From a virus, in IMG/VR virus record IMGVR_UViG_3300008448_000049, positions 1-64,000 of that record: a DNA stretch of 64,000 nucleotides. The stretch is one strand, 5' to 3'. This document shows positions 39,201-47,602 of this stretch, in pieces; within the stretch, counting starts at the first letter, position 1, and each line of letters opens with the position of its first letter. Both the position numbers and the translations under genes were made by a program. The notes under the pieces were generated by a model. It was not told the origin of the DNA, did no database searches, and saw nothing but the letters and a program-made list of their open reading frames with translations.

Positions 39201-42084
39201 AGAAGATAAATTAGTCTCTGCTGATACTAAGGCTAAGAAGACTGATTTTACTGAATCATTTAAAACTATCTTGGACATTGCTTCTGGTTACAGAGACAGT
39301 GATGGACAACCTATTGGTTCAGATATGCTTGATGAACGTAAGGCTGTTATCAAAGAAGCTCAAGAGGAGATGGAGAATGCACGTAATGAATGGGCTGGCT
39401 ACTCAGGATTAACTCGTGACGAGATGGAGCTTTTAATTGATTTGTCTAAAAAGAAAAAAGAGAATGGTGAATTAGAACCAAATGAGTTTGAGAAGTTTAA
39501 AGAATTACTAAACAGGCAAGATTCACTAGGACTTACTAAGAATGAACGTGCTGAGATTACAGGCTTGTTTGGAGATCTTAGAGAGCTACAAACTAAAGAC
39601 CCGACTACTTATTATGTTGATGCTATTAATCACTGGATGGATATAATAGACTCACAAGAAGTGTATGATGAATTAAACTTCAATGAGTTTAATGCAAGCA
39701 ACATGGATAAGCTTTATAATCCGAGTGTATTAAGCAAGATGTTTGCTAAGAGTCCTGAGTTTGAAAAATGGTTTAAAGCAAATCACCTTGAGAAAAATTA
39801 TAGAGACAAAGATGCAAAGTCTGTAACAAGCTATGAAAGATTATATGTATGGAACATTATTAAACCTAATGACCCAAACATGTATGAGACAAAGCCGTCT
39901 CTTAAATACTTTACAAGAGTTGTAAAAAAAGAGTACAAGAATGGTTATGATAAAAACACAGGTGAAGTCAAATTAATAATAGGTGTACATAAAGATAACA
40001 GAGGAGAGTGGTTACCTAAGCAAGATGTTAATTCACCTTATTACAACCAAGCTTACTTTGACTTACAAAAAAATGATCCTAAATTATTTAAACTTCTTGA
40101 GTTTCTTAAAGAAGAACATTTAAAATCACAGGACGGTCTTTCAAAACGTGGTAAGTTGTATTATGATTTCCCCCGCTACGGAATGAGTGGTTTAGAAGCT
40201 GCCCAAGCAAAAGGTATAAAAGGAACAGCTGCAGAAAAGCTTAGTCCTATTTCAGCTATGCTCACAAAGATTAAGCAATTTTTTACGGGAGCAATGGATG
40301 AGCAGGGTAGTATTTATAACGCGGATATGGCTAACGAGTTGGTTAGAGCTGATGGTTTTAATGACCAGATAGAGAACATACCAATGCAAGGCTTATTTAA
40401 TCTAGAACTTAAAGATACTTCAACAGATGTTATAAGTGGTATACTACGTTATATCTATAACGCTGAACACCACAAACAGTTGGTTAAAATGAATCCTATT
40501 GCTCAAGGTTTAAAGAACTTGCTTGAAGATCCTAATAATAAACTTAAGGAACTAGATAAAATTAACCGTTCAAACTTTATAAACTTTGGTGCTACAACTT
40601 ACGCTAACAAGAAAGGTAAGTATATCCGTAAGGATGCAATTGCCCAGTATTATGAACGTGACTTTCAGGGCCAGTCTATAACAGGATTTGGTAAAGATAT
40701 ACCATGGATACAGAATGTACAGAGACACTTGTTTGGTAAAGCAGCGTTTTCCTTCTTTGCCTTTAACATACCATCTGCTTTGAAGAACATGTTTACTAAA
40801 AAGTTTCAGAGTTTAATACTTGCTTCAGCAGGTAATGATCTTACAGTAAGTACCTTGTTTAAGGGAGAATCTTGGTCAATGAAATACATGATGAAGCTTA
40901 GTGGTTCTGATATCTATGCTAAGGGGCCTAAGTCACTGGAGCATCAGATAGGTGAGATATTTGATCCAAGCCCTAATAGATTTCAAGAAAAGTTTCATGA
41001 GTCAATCACAAGAACATTTGCAAAAGATGTAGTGAGTACGGGTTGGTTTTATAACTTCCGTAAATGGACTGAGGTACAAGCAACCATGCAAACATTTGCT
41101 GGCATGATGTTCAAGAAGAAAATACCTATGGGTAATCAGATGATTGATTATATGGATGCATGGGAACTTAATGCTCAGGGTAAGATACAACTTAAAGCGG
41201 GTATTGATCCTACGTGGGGTATTACGTATGATGAAGAAGGTAACATGAGTGTAGGTGCTGAATTTAAAGCATTTAAAAATAAAGTTGGTGCTGTTAATAC
41301 AAAACTGGATGGAGCTTTTGCTAAGCTTGATCAGCCTTTGATGCAACGTCTTATAGCATTTAGATTTGTGCAGTTCCTTAAAAAGCATATGATCACAATG
41401 AGTATTAACAGGTTTGGAAGAAACCGTATGGCTCCAGGATATGGTCAGGAAGATGAAGGTTACTATGTGCAAGCTGTTAAGTCTTTACTTGGGGCTATTA
41501 AGAATAGAAACATAAATGATATGACTAGAGAAGATAGAGCAGCTTGGATGAGAATTATTACTGAAGTTGGTGTGCTTTATTTAATGGGTCTATTAATGGG
41601 ACCTTTATTTGGATGGGATGAAGACGATGAAGATAGATACAAGAAGCTACGTGAAAAGAGTGGTAAAATGACAATACCTTTCTTAGCTGATGAAGAGCCT
41701 GGACAAGAATTTAACTTAGCAGGTTTCATGGAACTGCATGCTATGAATCAAATGCTTCAGATCCGTTCAGAGAATGAGCAGTTTATTCCATGGCCAGGTA
41801 TGGGTCTTGATAACTTATCAACTGTTGTGGATCTTAAGTCATTAGCCTTTGGACCAACAACAGATACATGGCAACGTATAGGAACTGACCTGGTTAATAT
41901 ATGGGAAGGTAATGAACGTCAGTTTTATAAACGCCGTAGTGGTCCATTCAACTGGTCACAACAAGGCGGTCGTCAGATATGGGCCCATATAGGTAAGATG
42001 TTTGGTGTAACAGGTTCTAACATCTCACCAGGTGATATGATTACAAACTGGGATAAGGCACAAAACATGTCTGCCAAGAGATAA
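36268..42084 (+). CDS. Giant polyvalent virion protein with N-terminal zincin-like domain (1938 aa)
   Basis: An N-terminal zincin-like domain has H179-E-F-A-H183 after a hydrophobic strand (ELAFHEFAHPIV) and a candidate third ligand in AEEVIVKAL (about 247-255). A very long charged region (about 330-1300) is predicted by eye to be coiled coil, rich in Lys, Glu, Gln and Arg. The C-terminal third is more globular. A hydrophobic segment LYLMGLLMGPLFGW near 1770 is followed by an acidic run DEDDED, resembling a membrane-facing element. It is the last gene of the rightward block, five bases after the polymerase giant, and ends 17 bases before an A-tract and hairpin that terminate the opposite strand. 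Likely ejected together with its neighbours; exact role unknown. Confidence 0.72.
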   Translation: MITCPNLSNPTVKAQWDAIANNPALGNREAMREFMEAEMNNRPIGTPEQVMAKLEAREVVNPIASHDKFVADMKNIIAAKSNDPVLTDPDTLYGFASVVQPINTKSLSVTDNSNGRAMEVLNKLSEATGINYSFITPEEAVIITANSKNPYTIGRAPAFFHGGTVYFINGMVNTELAFHEFAHPIVRTIQQDNPVLFEKLYMDAIRADQTLLDEAIAEYQDLQKALDNAVEDEEKDAIRLKLQKAVAEEVIVKALTRGAMLKEAGIKPSTGLAKALNNILAAIKKMLRSVFGNKVNVAKLDETTSLDKLAEMLHAGGNFVINTETVSQADVVAYNQDFQNYVNDLKQATEGDKGQAVMAMARRIYEGATDQIEMIMKNKNYQEMINLFADQYNRGDLQEMRANVSRYARELETKAESMIEDIQKTQSQVQSVVGAMLRLKVMMTKMEEHLNELRKDATNRDNVHRAYYYARVLEYWQKYISEAQDMMIKAGAKSDSPMNQLLGSIETSMKTSAKHINQMNNEGISDILWEQWESMSNRAEELFKDKIKRLEDRNASQAAINKEYVKFYGMNKADYERYKMLQAKQESGQDLTYEESKDLEIGKKASFDGIVMSREKVARAIRGEGADARYIESYFEGYLYSSDPVIGGFALYFKNNMTEMEARVQSRVSGMSGALKELIDDAGINFLKPGELGKKIGFVDKFGYIDKNGTFQQKEVWAMLNPYKDYRYDVDRFNNELKGLRDRYNRDRSKENQEAFAAKLAEKNAHMRKWMQQEYVDEYYEKDDLLGKDASDTVGQRAKFLRDEIFNRMEIINLAANRDDQLVDNTKEMDDLWKEYNQLYSSYYLNGQKKTGVDLEVAQRLQQHRDLTRKFHEYKPRTGVYENELAKKEQQIRDNLISLQYEEGTEEFDDQFEAYRDMWIKANTVTKIKPEFYEIRSKLIENLKEILGRPAARLRQQLKDLEAKGIKTAADRALKKDLEDKLVSADTKAKKTDFTESFKTILDIASGYRDSDGQPIGSDMLDERKAVIKEAQEEMENARNEWAGYSGLTRDEMELLIDLSKKKKENGELEPNEFEKFKELLNRQDSLGLTKNERAEITGLFGDLRELQTKDPTTYYVDAINHWMDIIDSQEVYDELNFNEFNASNMDKLYNPSVLSKMFAKSPEFEKWFKANHLEKNYRDKDAKSVTSYERLYVWNIIKPNDPNMYETKPSLKYFTRVVKKEYKNGYDKNTGEVKLIIGVHKDNRGEWLPKQDVNSPYYNQAYFDLQKNDPKLFKLLEFLKEEHLKSQDGLSKRGKLYYDFPRYGMSGLEAAQAKGIKGTAAEKLSPISAMLTKIKQFFTGAMDEQGSIYNADMANELVRADGFNDQIENIPMQGLFNLELKDTSTDVISGILRYIYNAEHHKQLVKMNPIAQGLKNLLEDPNNKLKELDKINRSNFINFGATTYANKKGKYIRKDAIAQYYERDFQGQSITGFGKDIPWIQNVQRHLFGKAAFSFFAFNIPSALKNMFTKKFQSLILASAGNDLTVSTLFKGESWSMKYMMKLSGSDIYAKGPKSLEHQIGEIFDPSPNRFQEKFHESITRTFAKDVVSTGWFYNFRKWTEVQATMQTFAGMMFKKKIPMGNQMIDYMDAWELNAQGKIQLKAGIDPTWGITYDEEGNMSVGAEFKAFKNKVGAVNTKLDGAFAKLDQPLMQRLIAFRFVQFLKKHMITMSINRFGRNRMAPGYGQEDEGYYVQAVKSLLGAIKNRNINDMTREDRAAWMRIITEVGVLYLMGLLMGPLFGWDEDDEDRYKKLREKSGKMTIPFLADEEPGQEFNLAGFMELHAMNQMLQIRSENEQFIPWPGMGLDNLSTVVDLKSLAFGPTTDTWQRIGTDLVNIWEGNERQFYKRRSGPFNWSQQGGRQIWAHIGKMFGVTGSNISPGDMITNWDKAQNMSAKR

Positions 42085-42100
42085 CTCAACATCTAGTTGG

Positions 42101-42132
42101 AAAAAAAAAGGAGAACCCCGTAAGGTTCTCCT
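42101..42132 (-). terminator. Intrinsic terminator of the leftward gene block
   Basis: A perfect 9-bp stem AGGAGAACC/GGTTCTCCT (42109-42117 with 42124-42132) has a 6-base loop and, read leftward, is followed by nine T's (the plus-strand A-run at 42101-42109, which shares one base with the stem). It lies 22 bases beyond the stop of the leftward 211-aa gene. The plus-strand side lacks a U-run, so it acts mainly on leftward transcripts, although the hairpin could also slow rightward ones. Confidence 0.85.
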
Positions 42133-42154
42133 CTATAATCTAACTTTGTACCCC

Positions 42155-42790
42155 TCAACTTGTCCGAGAGGATAGGTCTTGATTAATAATCCACAACAGA
42201 GTTTTCTTGTTCTGCGGCTTCAATATCTTATCAAGTGTTAGCATTGCATTATTTGATACAGCGGGACAACCCCAACCTTCAGGTACACCATTTGGGTACA
42301 CTTCATTGTCTGGTACATCATCCCAACTATGTAATACTATAGTTCTCTTTTCTGCATTCCGGTTTGTGTTTTCTAAACCCTGCAGAGTATACTTTATATG
42401 TATTCCCCAATTACTATAACCGCGTTCATTTATATAGTACTTACCTATAGATGAACAGTGACTATCAAACGCATTGCTAACTGTGGCATTGGTTTTTGAT
42501 TGGTCTAAACCCCATGGATTGTTTGCACAACCATGGCTAACCGTGAAGCTGTGAGTTACTTCATTTTTATTAAAGTCCCAAACATATAATCTATTAAGAC
42601 CTGAGTGTATACTCAGATCTATTAAGATATAAAAGTCAGTGTTGACTTTATGTTTGGTACAATAATCTTTGGCTTTTTGTGAATAAGCTCTAGTGTTGTC
42701 ATTATGTTTAGCCACTTCTGTTTTCACAGGAGCATTGCAATTTACCATAAACATAACACACACTATGCTCAGATAAATCTTTCTTAGCAT
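42155..42790 (-). CDS. L,D-transpeptidase-like (YkuD_2 type) lipoprotein, possible lysis enzyme
   Basis: The 211-aa protein has a short basic start and a hydrophobic stretch ending in Cys18 (MFMVNC), consistent with a lipoprotein signal peptide. The catalytic region fits the murein L,D-transpeptidase YkuD_2 type: His154 in VLHSWDD and Cys175 in GWGCPAVSN, with supporting motifs SHGCANNPWG (85-94) and a GIHI strand. Such enzymes act on peptidoglycan stem peptides in the periplasm. As no other lysin or holin is seen in the window and this is the last gene before the terminator, it may serve cell lysis or wall remodelling. It follows the pyrophosphohydrolase gene by 2 bases. Confidence 0.8.
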   Translation of the reverse strand: MLRKIYLSIVCVMFMVNCNAPVKTEVAKHNDNTRAYSQKAKDYCTKHKVNTDFYILIDLSIHSGLNRLYVWDFNKNEVTHSFTVSHGCANNPWGLDQSKTNATVSNAFDSHCSSIGKYYINERGYSNWGIHIKYTLQGLENTNRNAEKRTIVLHSWDDVPDNEVYPNGVPEGWGCPAVSNNAMLTLDKILKPQNKKTLLWIINQDLSSRTS

Positions 42791-42792
42791 AA

Positions 42793-43185
42793 TTAACTTT
42801 TATTAGTAGAGAGTATTTTATTAATATCAGGCTGGGAGTATCCCGGGCCCTTTTGGATCTTGCCATCTTCTCTAAAGATAGGCTTACCGTCTGATCCTAA
42901 CTTGCTCATGTTGCTACGTTGAATCTCACTAAAGACTTCTTCAATCTTGTGTTGAAGACCGTGCTTTAATATAGTTCCACATAGAATGTATAACTGATCA
43001 CCTAGTGCATCAGCTATCTCAACTAAGTCTCCGTTCCAACAAGCTTCCTTGTATTCATCATTTTCTTCAGCCATTAAATTATACCGGAGCAAAAATTCAT
43101 TCTCAGGTAATAATCTTGGCTCTGTTCCATTCTCTTGTAAGAATACTTTGTGAAATTCTTCCACGGCTTTTAATTGTTCTTGCAT
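42793..43185 (-). CDS. MazG-like all-alpha NTP pyrophosphohydrolase
   Basis: The 130-aa all-helical protein has the EExxE...ExxD metal-binding pattern of the MazG/PRA-PH superfamily: AEENDEYKEA then VEIADALGDQLYI. A tail NMSKLGSDGKPIFREDGKI resembles the C-terminus of phage nucleotide pyrophosphohydrolases. It hydrolyses nucleoside triphosphates (or a similar substrate) to monophosphate and pyrophosphate, and fits the neighbouring dNMP kinase as part of nucleotide-pool control. Its start ATG shares a base with the stop of the kinase gene, indicating translational coupling. Substrate cannot be read from sequence. Confidence 0.85.
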   Translation of the reverse strand: MQEQLKAVEEFHKVFLQENGTEPRLLPENEFLLRYNLMAEENDEYKEACWNGDLVEIADALGDQLYILCGTILKHGLQHKIEEVFSEIQRSNMSKLGSDGKPIFREDGKIQKGPGYSQPDINKILSTNKS

Positions 43186-43907
43186 TATATTATGTTGTTT
43201 AGGGTTAATATGTCTTTTACTTTGTCTATCAAATCTGATATACTACCATTGTTGTCTATCACATAATCAAATTCATGATTGTCAAGAGCTGTTTCTGAAG
43301 GGTGTTCTGTGAAAGCATCCCTACTTAACAAGTGAGTTTCTCCAGTTTTAGAGTGAGTAATAGGAAATCCTTTTCTATTAACTCTAATAGTGATACCACC
43401 TTTAGATTTTACAGCATCCATCTCATTAGGAAATCTCATGTCTGTGATAATCCAATTAGGAAGTTTATAATGTATCTCTGATTTATTATTTAAAAAGTGT
43501 TCATTGAAAAGCTCATCCATGCTTTTATTAGGAGTAAGATGATAATCAGCCATCAAAGCATTAACCCATACATTTTCATGTAAACCATTTCTCATAGCCT
43601 CTGTACCTAGTTTTTGAAGTAACTCTCTATAAGTTATTCCCCATTCTGGGCCCATCTCTCGTTTCTTAAAATCTTGGTCTTCTAGTTGCTCTAAGGTTGC
43701 TCCTGTTAGTATAGAAGCAATCTGTTTAAGCTTACCTGCAAACTTCTTAATTTCCCAGTTACTGTGAGTATCTAATAAGTAATGTTCTTTATTTATCCAG
43801 TCTTGAACAAAGTATTTTGTAGTATTCTCATCTAACATTAAATATTGAATGATTCTACCTACTGTATCTTTACCAGAGCCTATTTTTCCATTAATCCCTA
43901 TTATCAT
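43185..43907 (-). CDS. Deoxynucleoside monophosphate kinase
   Basis: The 240-aa P-loop kinase has GINGKIGSGKDT at residues 4-15, then TYRELLQKLGTEAMRNGLHENVW-type sequence in the middle and a TDMRFPNE motif, the pattern of phage dNMP kinases (T5 type). It phosphorylates deoxynucleoside monophosphates for DNA synthesis. It overlaps the downstream pyrophosphohydrolase by one base and the upstream zinc-ribbon gene by four (ATGA). No missing catalytic residue was seen. Confidence 0.87.
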   Translation of the reverse strand: MIIGINGKIGSGKDTVGRIIQYLMLDENTTKYFVQDWINKEHYLLDTHSNWEIKKFAGKLKQIASILTGATLEQLEDQDFKKREMGPEWGITYRELLQKLGTEAMRNGLHENVWVNALMADYHLTPNKSMDELFNEHFLNNKSEIHYKLPNWIITDMRFPNEMDAVKSKGGITIRVNRKGFPITHSKTGETHLLSRDAFTEHPSETALDNHEFDYVIDNNGSISDLIDKVKDILTLNNII

Positions 43908-44146
43908 AATTCTTTTTTCTTTCTAAGTGAATTAATCATTCCTTCAATTTCAATTAACAACTCAGCGGGCATACCTTCCTTTTCTTCTGTGGTTAATTCA
44001 ACCAACTGAATTTGCTCATCATACTTACATAATGATAAACAGTTTATACATATCATCAAGTTCCCTGGAGAGGGTATATCTCCAGGGTCTTTCATTGATG
44101 TGTAATTTGCTATTACTGCTTTGCAGTGTGGGCACGTTACTTCCAT
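43904..44146 (-). CDS. Small zinc-ribbon protein (80 aa)
   Basis: Residues CPHC near the N-terminus and CINC about 27 residues later can form a four-cysteine zinc ribbon, followed by an acidic helical tail (TTEEKEGMPAELLIEIEGMI) and a short Lys-rich end. It overlaps both neighbours by 1-4 bases, so it is translated within the leftward operon. A nucleic-acid or protein-binding accessory role is likely, but nothing more specific can be supported. Confidence 0.72.
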   Translation of the reverse strand: MEVTCPHCKAVIANYTSMKDPGDIPSPGNLMICINCLSLCKYDEQIQLVELTTEEKEGMPAELLIEIEGMINSLRKKKEL

Positions 44147-45264
44147 TATAAATCTAAATTGATATTAGTAATCATTGATGCATCAGCACACTTGCTACAC
44201 AATTGGCCATCATTCCATACAGCCTCTGCTCCTTGCATCTCGTTACAAGATACACAAGGCCAACCTTCATCTTCTGAATCATCTTCTCCTACTAAAGCTG
44301 AAAACAATTCAATAACAGTTCCTGATACAAGCTCTTCTTCTAATCCAACAACGTCTTCTTGAGCAACTCTAATCTCTAAAGGTTCATTAAATACAGCTTG
44401 GATTTCTGCAGTCTTTGGTTCATCATCCCAAGGCGCTGGTTCTACAACTTGTTCTGCTTCAACTTCTGCTATTACATCTAGTATAGTGATTTGATTACTT
44501 ATTACTTCCGGTTCATTTTCATTTAAAACGTCATCCTGTTTTGTATTAACAAGCATGAACTCTTTTTCTAAGAAGTTGTGAGATATAATCTGCTGATCCA
44601 TCCAAGTCCTAGGGTGTGCTTTTTGTAAAGCGATCAGTATTGCATGGTACATATACCATACAGTATTTGATTCACCATTGATAGCATAGCTAGACTTCTT
44701 ATATTGAGTTCCGATTATTGACATCTGCTCACTTGTAAACAACTCGTGTTCAAAATACATCCTGCCTGTTAACTCAGCACGTATCTTACTAGTCAATACT
44801 AGGTTTAACATTTTGTCTTTCTGAATAAGCAAATCTTTAAAATACTCCTCAGCGTTTATTAACTGATTATCAATTGTACTTAGTACATCACTGTCAGCAT
44901 CACCCGTATGCTTACGGGCATAAGTACCCATGTTACCACTAATAATAGATGCTAGTGATTCATGTACATAACCACCAACACAGCATTTGAATCTCATGCT
45001 CTTATCATAAGAATTACTCCATGTAAACAACATGCCGATATCCGGATCATCACCATATTTCAGGTGATAAATACCTTGTGCAATCTTTGCGTCTAAGTTG
45101 CACTTATAGAACTCACGTTCTATTTCAAATCCCATCTTCTCAAGGGTTTGCTCTGTTCTTTCTATTACATCTTTGTGAGGAACCACAGTATATGTATCTG
45201 TGGTCTCAGGTAAAGGAGCATTGATTAAATACTCCTTTGTTGTCATGCTTGGTCTTTTACTCAT
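44146..45264 (-). CDS. DUF932-like phage protein with C-terminal zinc finger (372 aa)
   Basis: The N-terminal 260 residues have the pattern of DUF932-type phage/plasmid proteins, including a FTWSNSYDKSMRF strand and a VGGYVHES element. An acidic linker (about 260-325) leads to a CVSC...CSKC four-cysteine finger near the C-terminus. It lies four bases after the DNA polymerase gene and overlaps the small zinc-ribbon gene by one base. The DUF932 resemblance is by eye and moderate. Function is unknown; a DNA-processing role is suggested by the neighbours only. Confidence 0.6.
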   Translation of the reverse strand: MSKRPSMTTKEYLINAPLPETTDTYTVVPHKDVIERTEQTLEKMGFEIEREFYKCNLDAKIAQGIYHLKYGDDPDIGMLFTWSNSYDKSMRFKCCVGGYVHESLASIISGNMGTYARKHTGDADSDVLSTIDNQLINAEEYFKDLLIQKDKMLNLVLTSKIRAELTGRMYFEHELFTSEQMSIIGTQYKKSSYAINGESNTVWYMYHAILIALQKAHPRTWMDQQIISHNFLEKEFMLVNTKQDDVLNENEPEVISNQITILDVIAEVEAEQVVEPAPWDDEPKTAEIQAVFNEPLEIRVAQEDVVGLEEELVSGTVIELFSALVGEDDSEDEGWPCVSCNEMQGAEAVWNDGQLCSKCADASMITNINLDL

Positions 45265-45267
45265 ATC

Positions 45268-47163
45268 TTAAAATAATGTTATTTGTTTTGGGCATATGTT
45301 ATCTATCTCCTTGTATATCTTATCCAGATAGTACCTCTCATTAATAAAATAATGTGACCACGGTTTTTCTTGAAACTTACTCATATCTTCCTGCATCCAC
45401 TTACCTGACTCAAGTTGTATTTCTCTCTTGTCATATTTATTAACTTTCATAATCTTACAGCCCTTCTCTGATATATAATACCGGATAGTCTTTTGCAATG
45501 TGTCAGTGGTTAATATACCTTTCTTCAAGCATCTTCTTTGGAATTCCCAATTGCCTTTAATCTTTACACCAGCACAATAGTCTAGTATATTTTTATTTTC
45601 CATCAGGCTTTTCTCAGGAGGAATGTCCTTTACAAAATAATTGAACAAGGCTTTAGGTATTACTAAGAAGCTTTTATTCTTGTGAAGAGCTAAGTTCTCA
45701 AACTCAAATCTGCCTTTGCACTTATACTTACCGGCAGTGTTTACTGCAATGTAGTTATTAACGTCAGCTAGAATCAATCTGCTATACTCGTCATGCTCTA
45801 ATTGCAGATTAGTTATCTTCTCCCACTCAGCACATATAGCTAAGTATTTGTCCTTGTAGTTCTCCGGTATCATCATCTCTATACCGTCAGTGTTTTGCAT
45901 TAACGGTACACAATCTGGTATACCTTCTGCTAGCATCTCATACAACATCATCAGCGTTAACTGACCATTGATTGTGATCTGCATACCAAACTGAGGATCA
46001 TACAAGAAACTATTTTCATCTATACTCAGACCAAATGTAGAATTCAGTATAATCTTAAAGACATAGTTCTTTGGATCTTTCTTAGGTATCTTTTTTCTCT
46101 CTTCAAAGAACCACTCATACAGATCACAGAATTCTTGTGCGGGTAGATGAGCGGGCGCCCAGCCATTTCTAATAGCCAGATTAGGATAAAAACTTGTAAC
46201 ATCCGAGGACATTATAATCATACCATCACCTGCTTTATAGATCCCACTCTTTCTTGCACCATGAACACCGCCTAAACCAAAGTCAGTCTTAACTCCTTTA
46301 TATTGCATTGAATACTTAAACCCGCCTTTTGTATTAGCTGCGTTTATTGTGACCATTTTGAAATTATCAAGCAAGTCTTGAAACACGGGTGTACTAAACT
46401 TAAGATAAGGGACAAGAATATCTTTGATGTTAATGAGGTTCCTCTGAGTCCTATACTGTTTTAAATCATACTTACTTATACCAGTCTTCTTAGATAGGAA
46501 TAGCAAGAACAACTCTTTAGAGATCCTAGGTTCAGATGCACTGTATAAAGATATACCATACTCTGCAGTAAGATTAGCTCTAAGATTAATTTGATCCTTA
46601 CTAAGCTCCATGATTCTTTTAGTGGAGCCCACATCATTCTTACAATAATCTATGATCATTGGAATTTGTTGCGCCGTTATTACAGTGCTATGATGAAGCG
46701 GCATCTCTTGGATATTATTCCAGTCCATTGAATACTGTATCCATTTCAGGCTAGAGCTTTTAGCTGCATTATCCCAATGGTTAAGTTTAAAAACATCTAC
46801 CTGTCTAATAGGTATATCCTTTTCACTAAACTCTTGGAACGCGCCATCATTAGACCTGGTGATACAGTCCTGAGCTTTTACATAAACCAGTGTTGCAATT
46901 TCTGCTGCTGTCAGTGTAACTAACTCTTTCTTCTTTTTAAGAATCATATTAGTAATCTGAGCATCAAACGCAAGACCGTTGTATGAGATATGCCATTCAT
47001 TGTTTTTGATATTGCTTTCCAAGAATTCTATTAACTCTTGGATATCATTTTGTGACTCATGTACAATAAATACTTTAGTAGTATCTTCTTTGTGATGCTG
47101 AAACACTGCGATAAAACAATTGGATAGGGTTTCATAATCCATTACCCAGTGACTTTTACTCAT
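45268..47163 (-). CDS. Family B DNA polymerase with 3'-5' exonuclease
   Basis: At 631 aa it is short for the family. Exonuclease motifs: D9-Y-E11 (Exo I), N62-GLAF-D67 (Exo II), Y173-CKN-D177 (Exo III). Polymerase motifs: A is D321-VTSFYPN, B is K370-IIL-N374-S-T-F-G378, and C is N424-T-D426-G. The first acidic residue of the usual DTD in motif C is Asn here, while the second, essential Asp is kept. This is the replicative polymerase of the phage and shares its operon with a DnaB-like helicase and primase. Its start overlaps the stop of the upstream 118-aa gene (ATGA). Confidence 0.93.
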   Translation of the reverse strand: MSKSHWVMDYETLSNCFIAVFQHHKEDTTKVFIVHESQNDIQELIEFLESNIKNNEWHISYNGLAFDAQITNMILKKKKELVTLTAAEIATLVYVKAQDCITRSNDGAFQEFSEKDIPIRQVDVFKLNHWDNAAKSSSLKWIQYSMDWNNIQEMPLHHSTVITAQQIPMIIDYCKNDVGSTKRIMELSKDQINLRANLTAEYGISLYSASEPRISKELFLLFLSKKTGISKYDLKQYRTQRNLINIKDILVPYLKFSTPVFQDLLDNFKMVTINAANTKGGFKYSMQYKGVKTDFGLGGVHGARKSGIYKAGDGMIIMSSDVTSFYPNLAIRNGWAPAHLPAQEFCDLYEWFFEERKKIPKKDPKNYVFKIILNSTFGLSIDENSFLYDPQFGMQITINGQLTLMMLYEMLAEGIPDCVPLMQNTDGIEMMIPENYKDKYLAICAEWEKITNLQLEHDEYSRLILADVNNYIAVNTAGKYKCKGRFEFENLALHKNKSFLVIPKALFNYFVKDIPPEKSLMENKNILDYCAGVKIKGNWEFQRRCLKKGILTTDTLQKTIRYYISEKGCKIMKVNKYDKREIQLESGKWMQEDMSKFQEKPWSHYFINERYYLDKIYKEIDNICPKQITLF

Positions 47164-47516
47164 ACATCATCTTTTTTAGTTAATTCTTTAATCCTCTTAG
47201 ATAAAGCTGTTTTAAATCTATCATTAAGATCTTCTTTTTCTGTTAACCATATTAAATAAGATAAATGAGTACAAGTACTAATCTTATCACCTTTATATTT
47301 ACCAAAAGGAAATACTGTTACAGGTGCTGCTATTGTTGAAGAATTATCCATTTTAGACTTTCTTTCTACAAACTTGTACTTTTTTTTATTTGCTTCCAAT
47401 ACAAGATTTGATTTTATACTTGCTGTAACAACTGTTGTAGGTATATTAAAATATTCAGCGGCAAGTTTTTTACTTTCAAAACTTTGACCTGATATTACTT
47501 CAGTTACTTTGATCAT
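47160..47516 (-). CDS. Small protein with NUMOD-like N-terminus and DUF3820-like C-terminus (118 aa)
   Basis: Residues 1-50 (ISGQSFESKKLAAEYFNIP and following) resemble the NUMOD1-type DNA-binding helix module found beside homing endonucleases. Residues 68-95 contain FPFGKYKG and YLIWL, the signature of the DUF3820/exonuclease-X C-terminal type. It precedes and overlaps the DNA polymerase by four bases (ATGA), so coupling with polymerase production is likely. Function unknown; DNA binding is inferred. It is preceded by an 86-base gap containing a terminator. Confidence 0.65.
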   Translation of the reverse strand: MIKVTEVISGQSFESKKLAAEYFNIPTTVVTASIKSNLVLEANKKKYKFVERKSKMDNSSTIAAPVTVFPFGKYKGDKISTCTHLSYLIWLTEKEDLNDRFKTALSKRIKELTKKDDV

Positions 47517-47556
47517 AATGTTTTATTCAGTTCAGCTGTCTCCCCTTATATGACAC

Positions 47557-47581
47557 AAAAAGGAGAGTGATTAGCTCTCCT
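47557..47581 (-). terminator. Intrinsic terminator between the 138-aa gene and the polymerase genes
   Basis: Stem AGGAGAG/CTCTCCT (47561-47567 with 47575-47581) has a 7-base loop and, read leftward, is followed by five T's. It lies 22 bases beyond the stop of the 138-aa gene and 41 bases before the ATG of the 118-aa gene. No clear TAnnTTTG promoter follows, so partial read-through into the polymerase genes is probable. Confidence 0.7.
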
Positions 47582-47602
47582 CCTGTGTGTATGTATGTAT
47601 TA

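Noticed and set aside
41002-41472. 156-codon leftward open frame under the 1938-aa gene
   Set aside because: Antisense shadow of a coding region; rich in Ser, Thr, His and Ile without a recognisable motif.
1-42084. Alternative genetic code with recoded stops, as in some crAss-like phages
   Set aside because: Genes are long and open with the standard code, and TAA, TGA and TAG all end genes at expected places.
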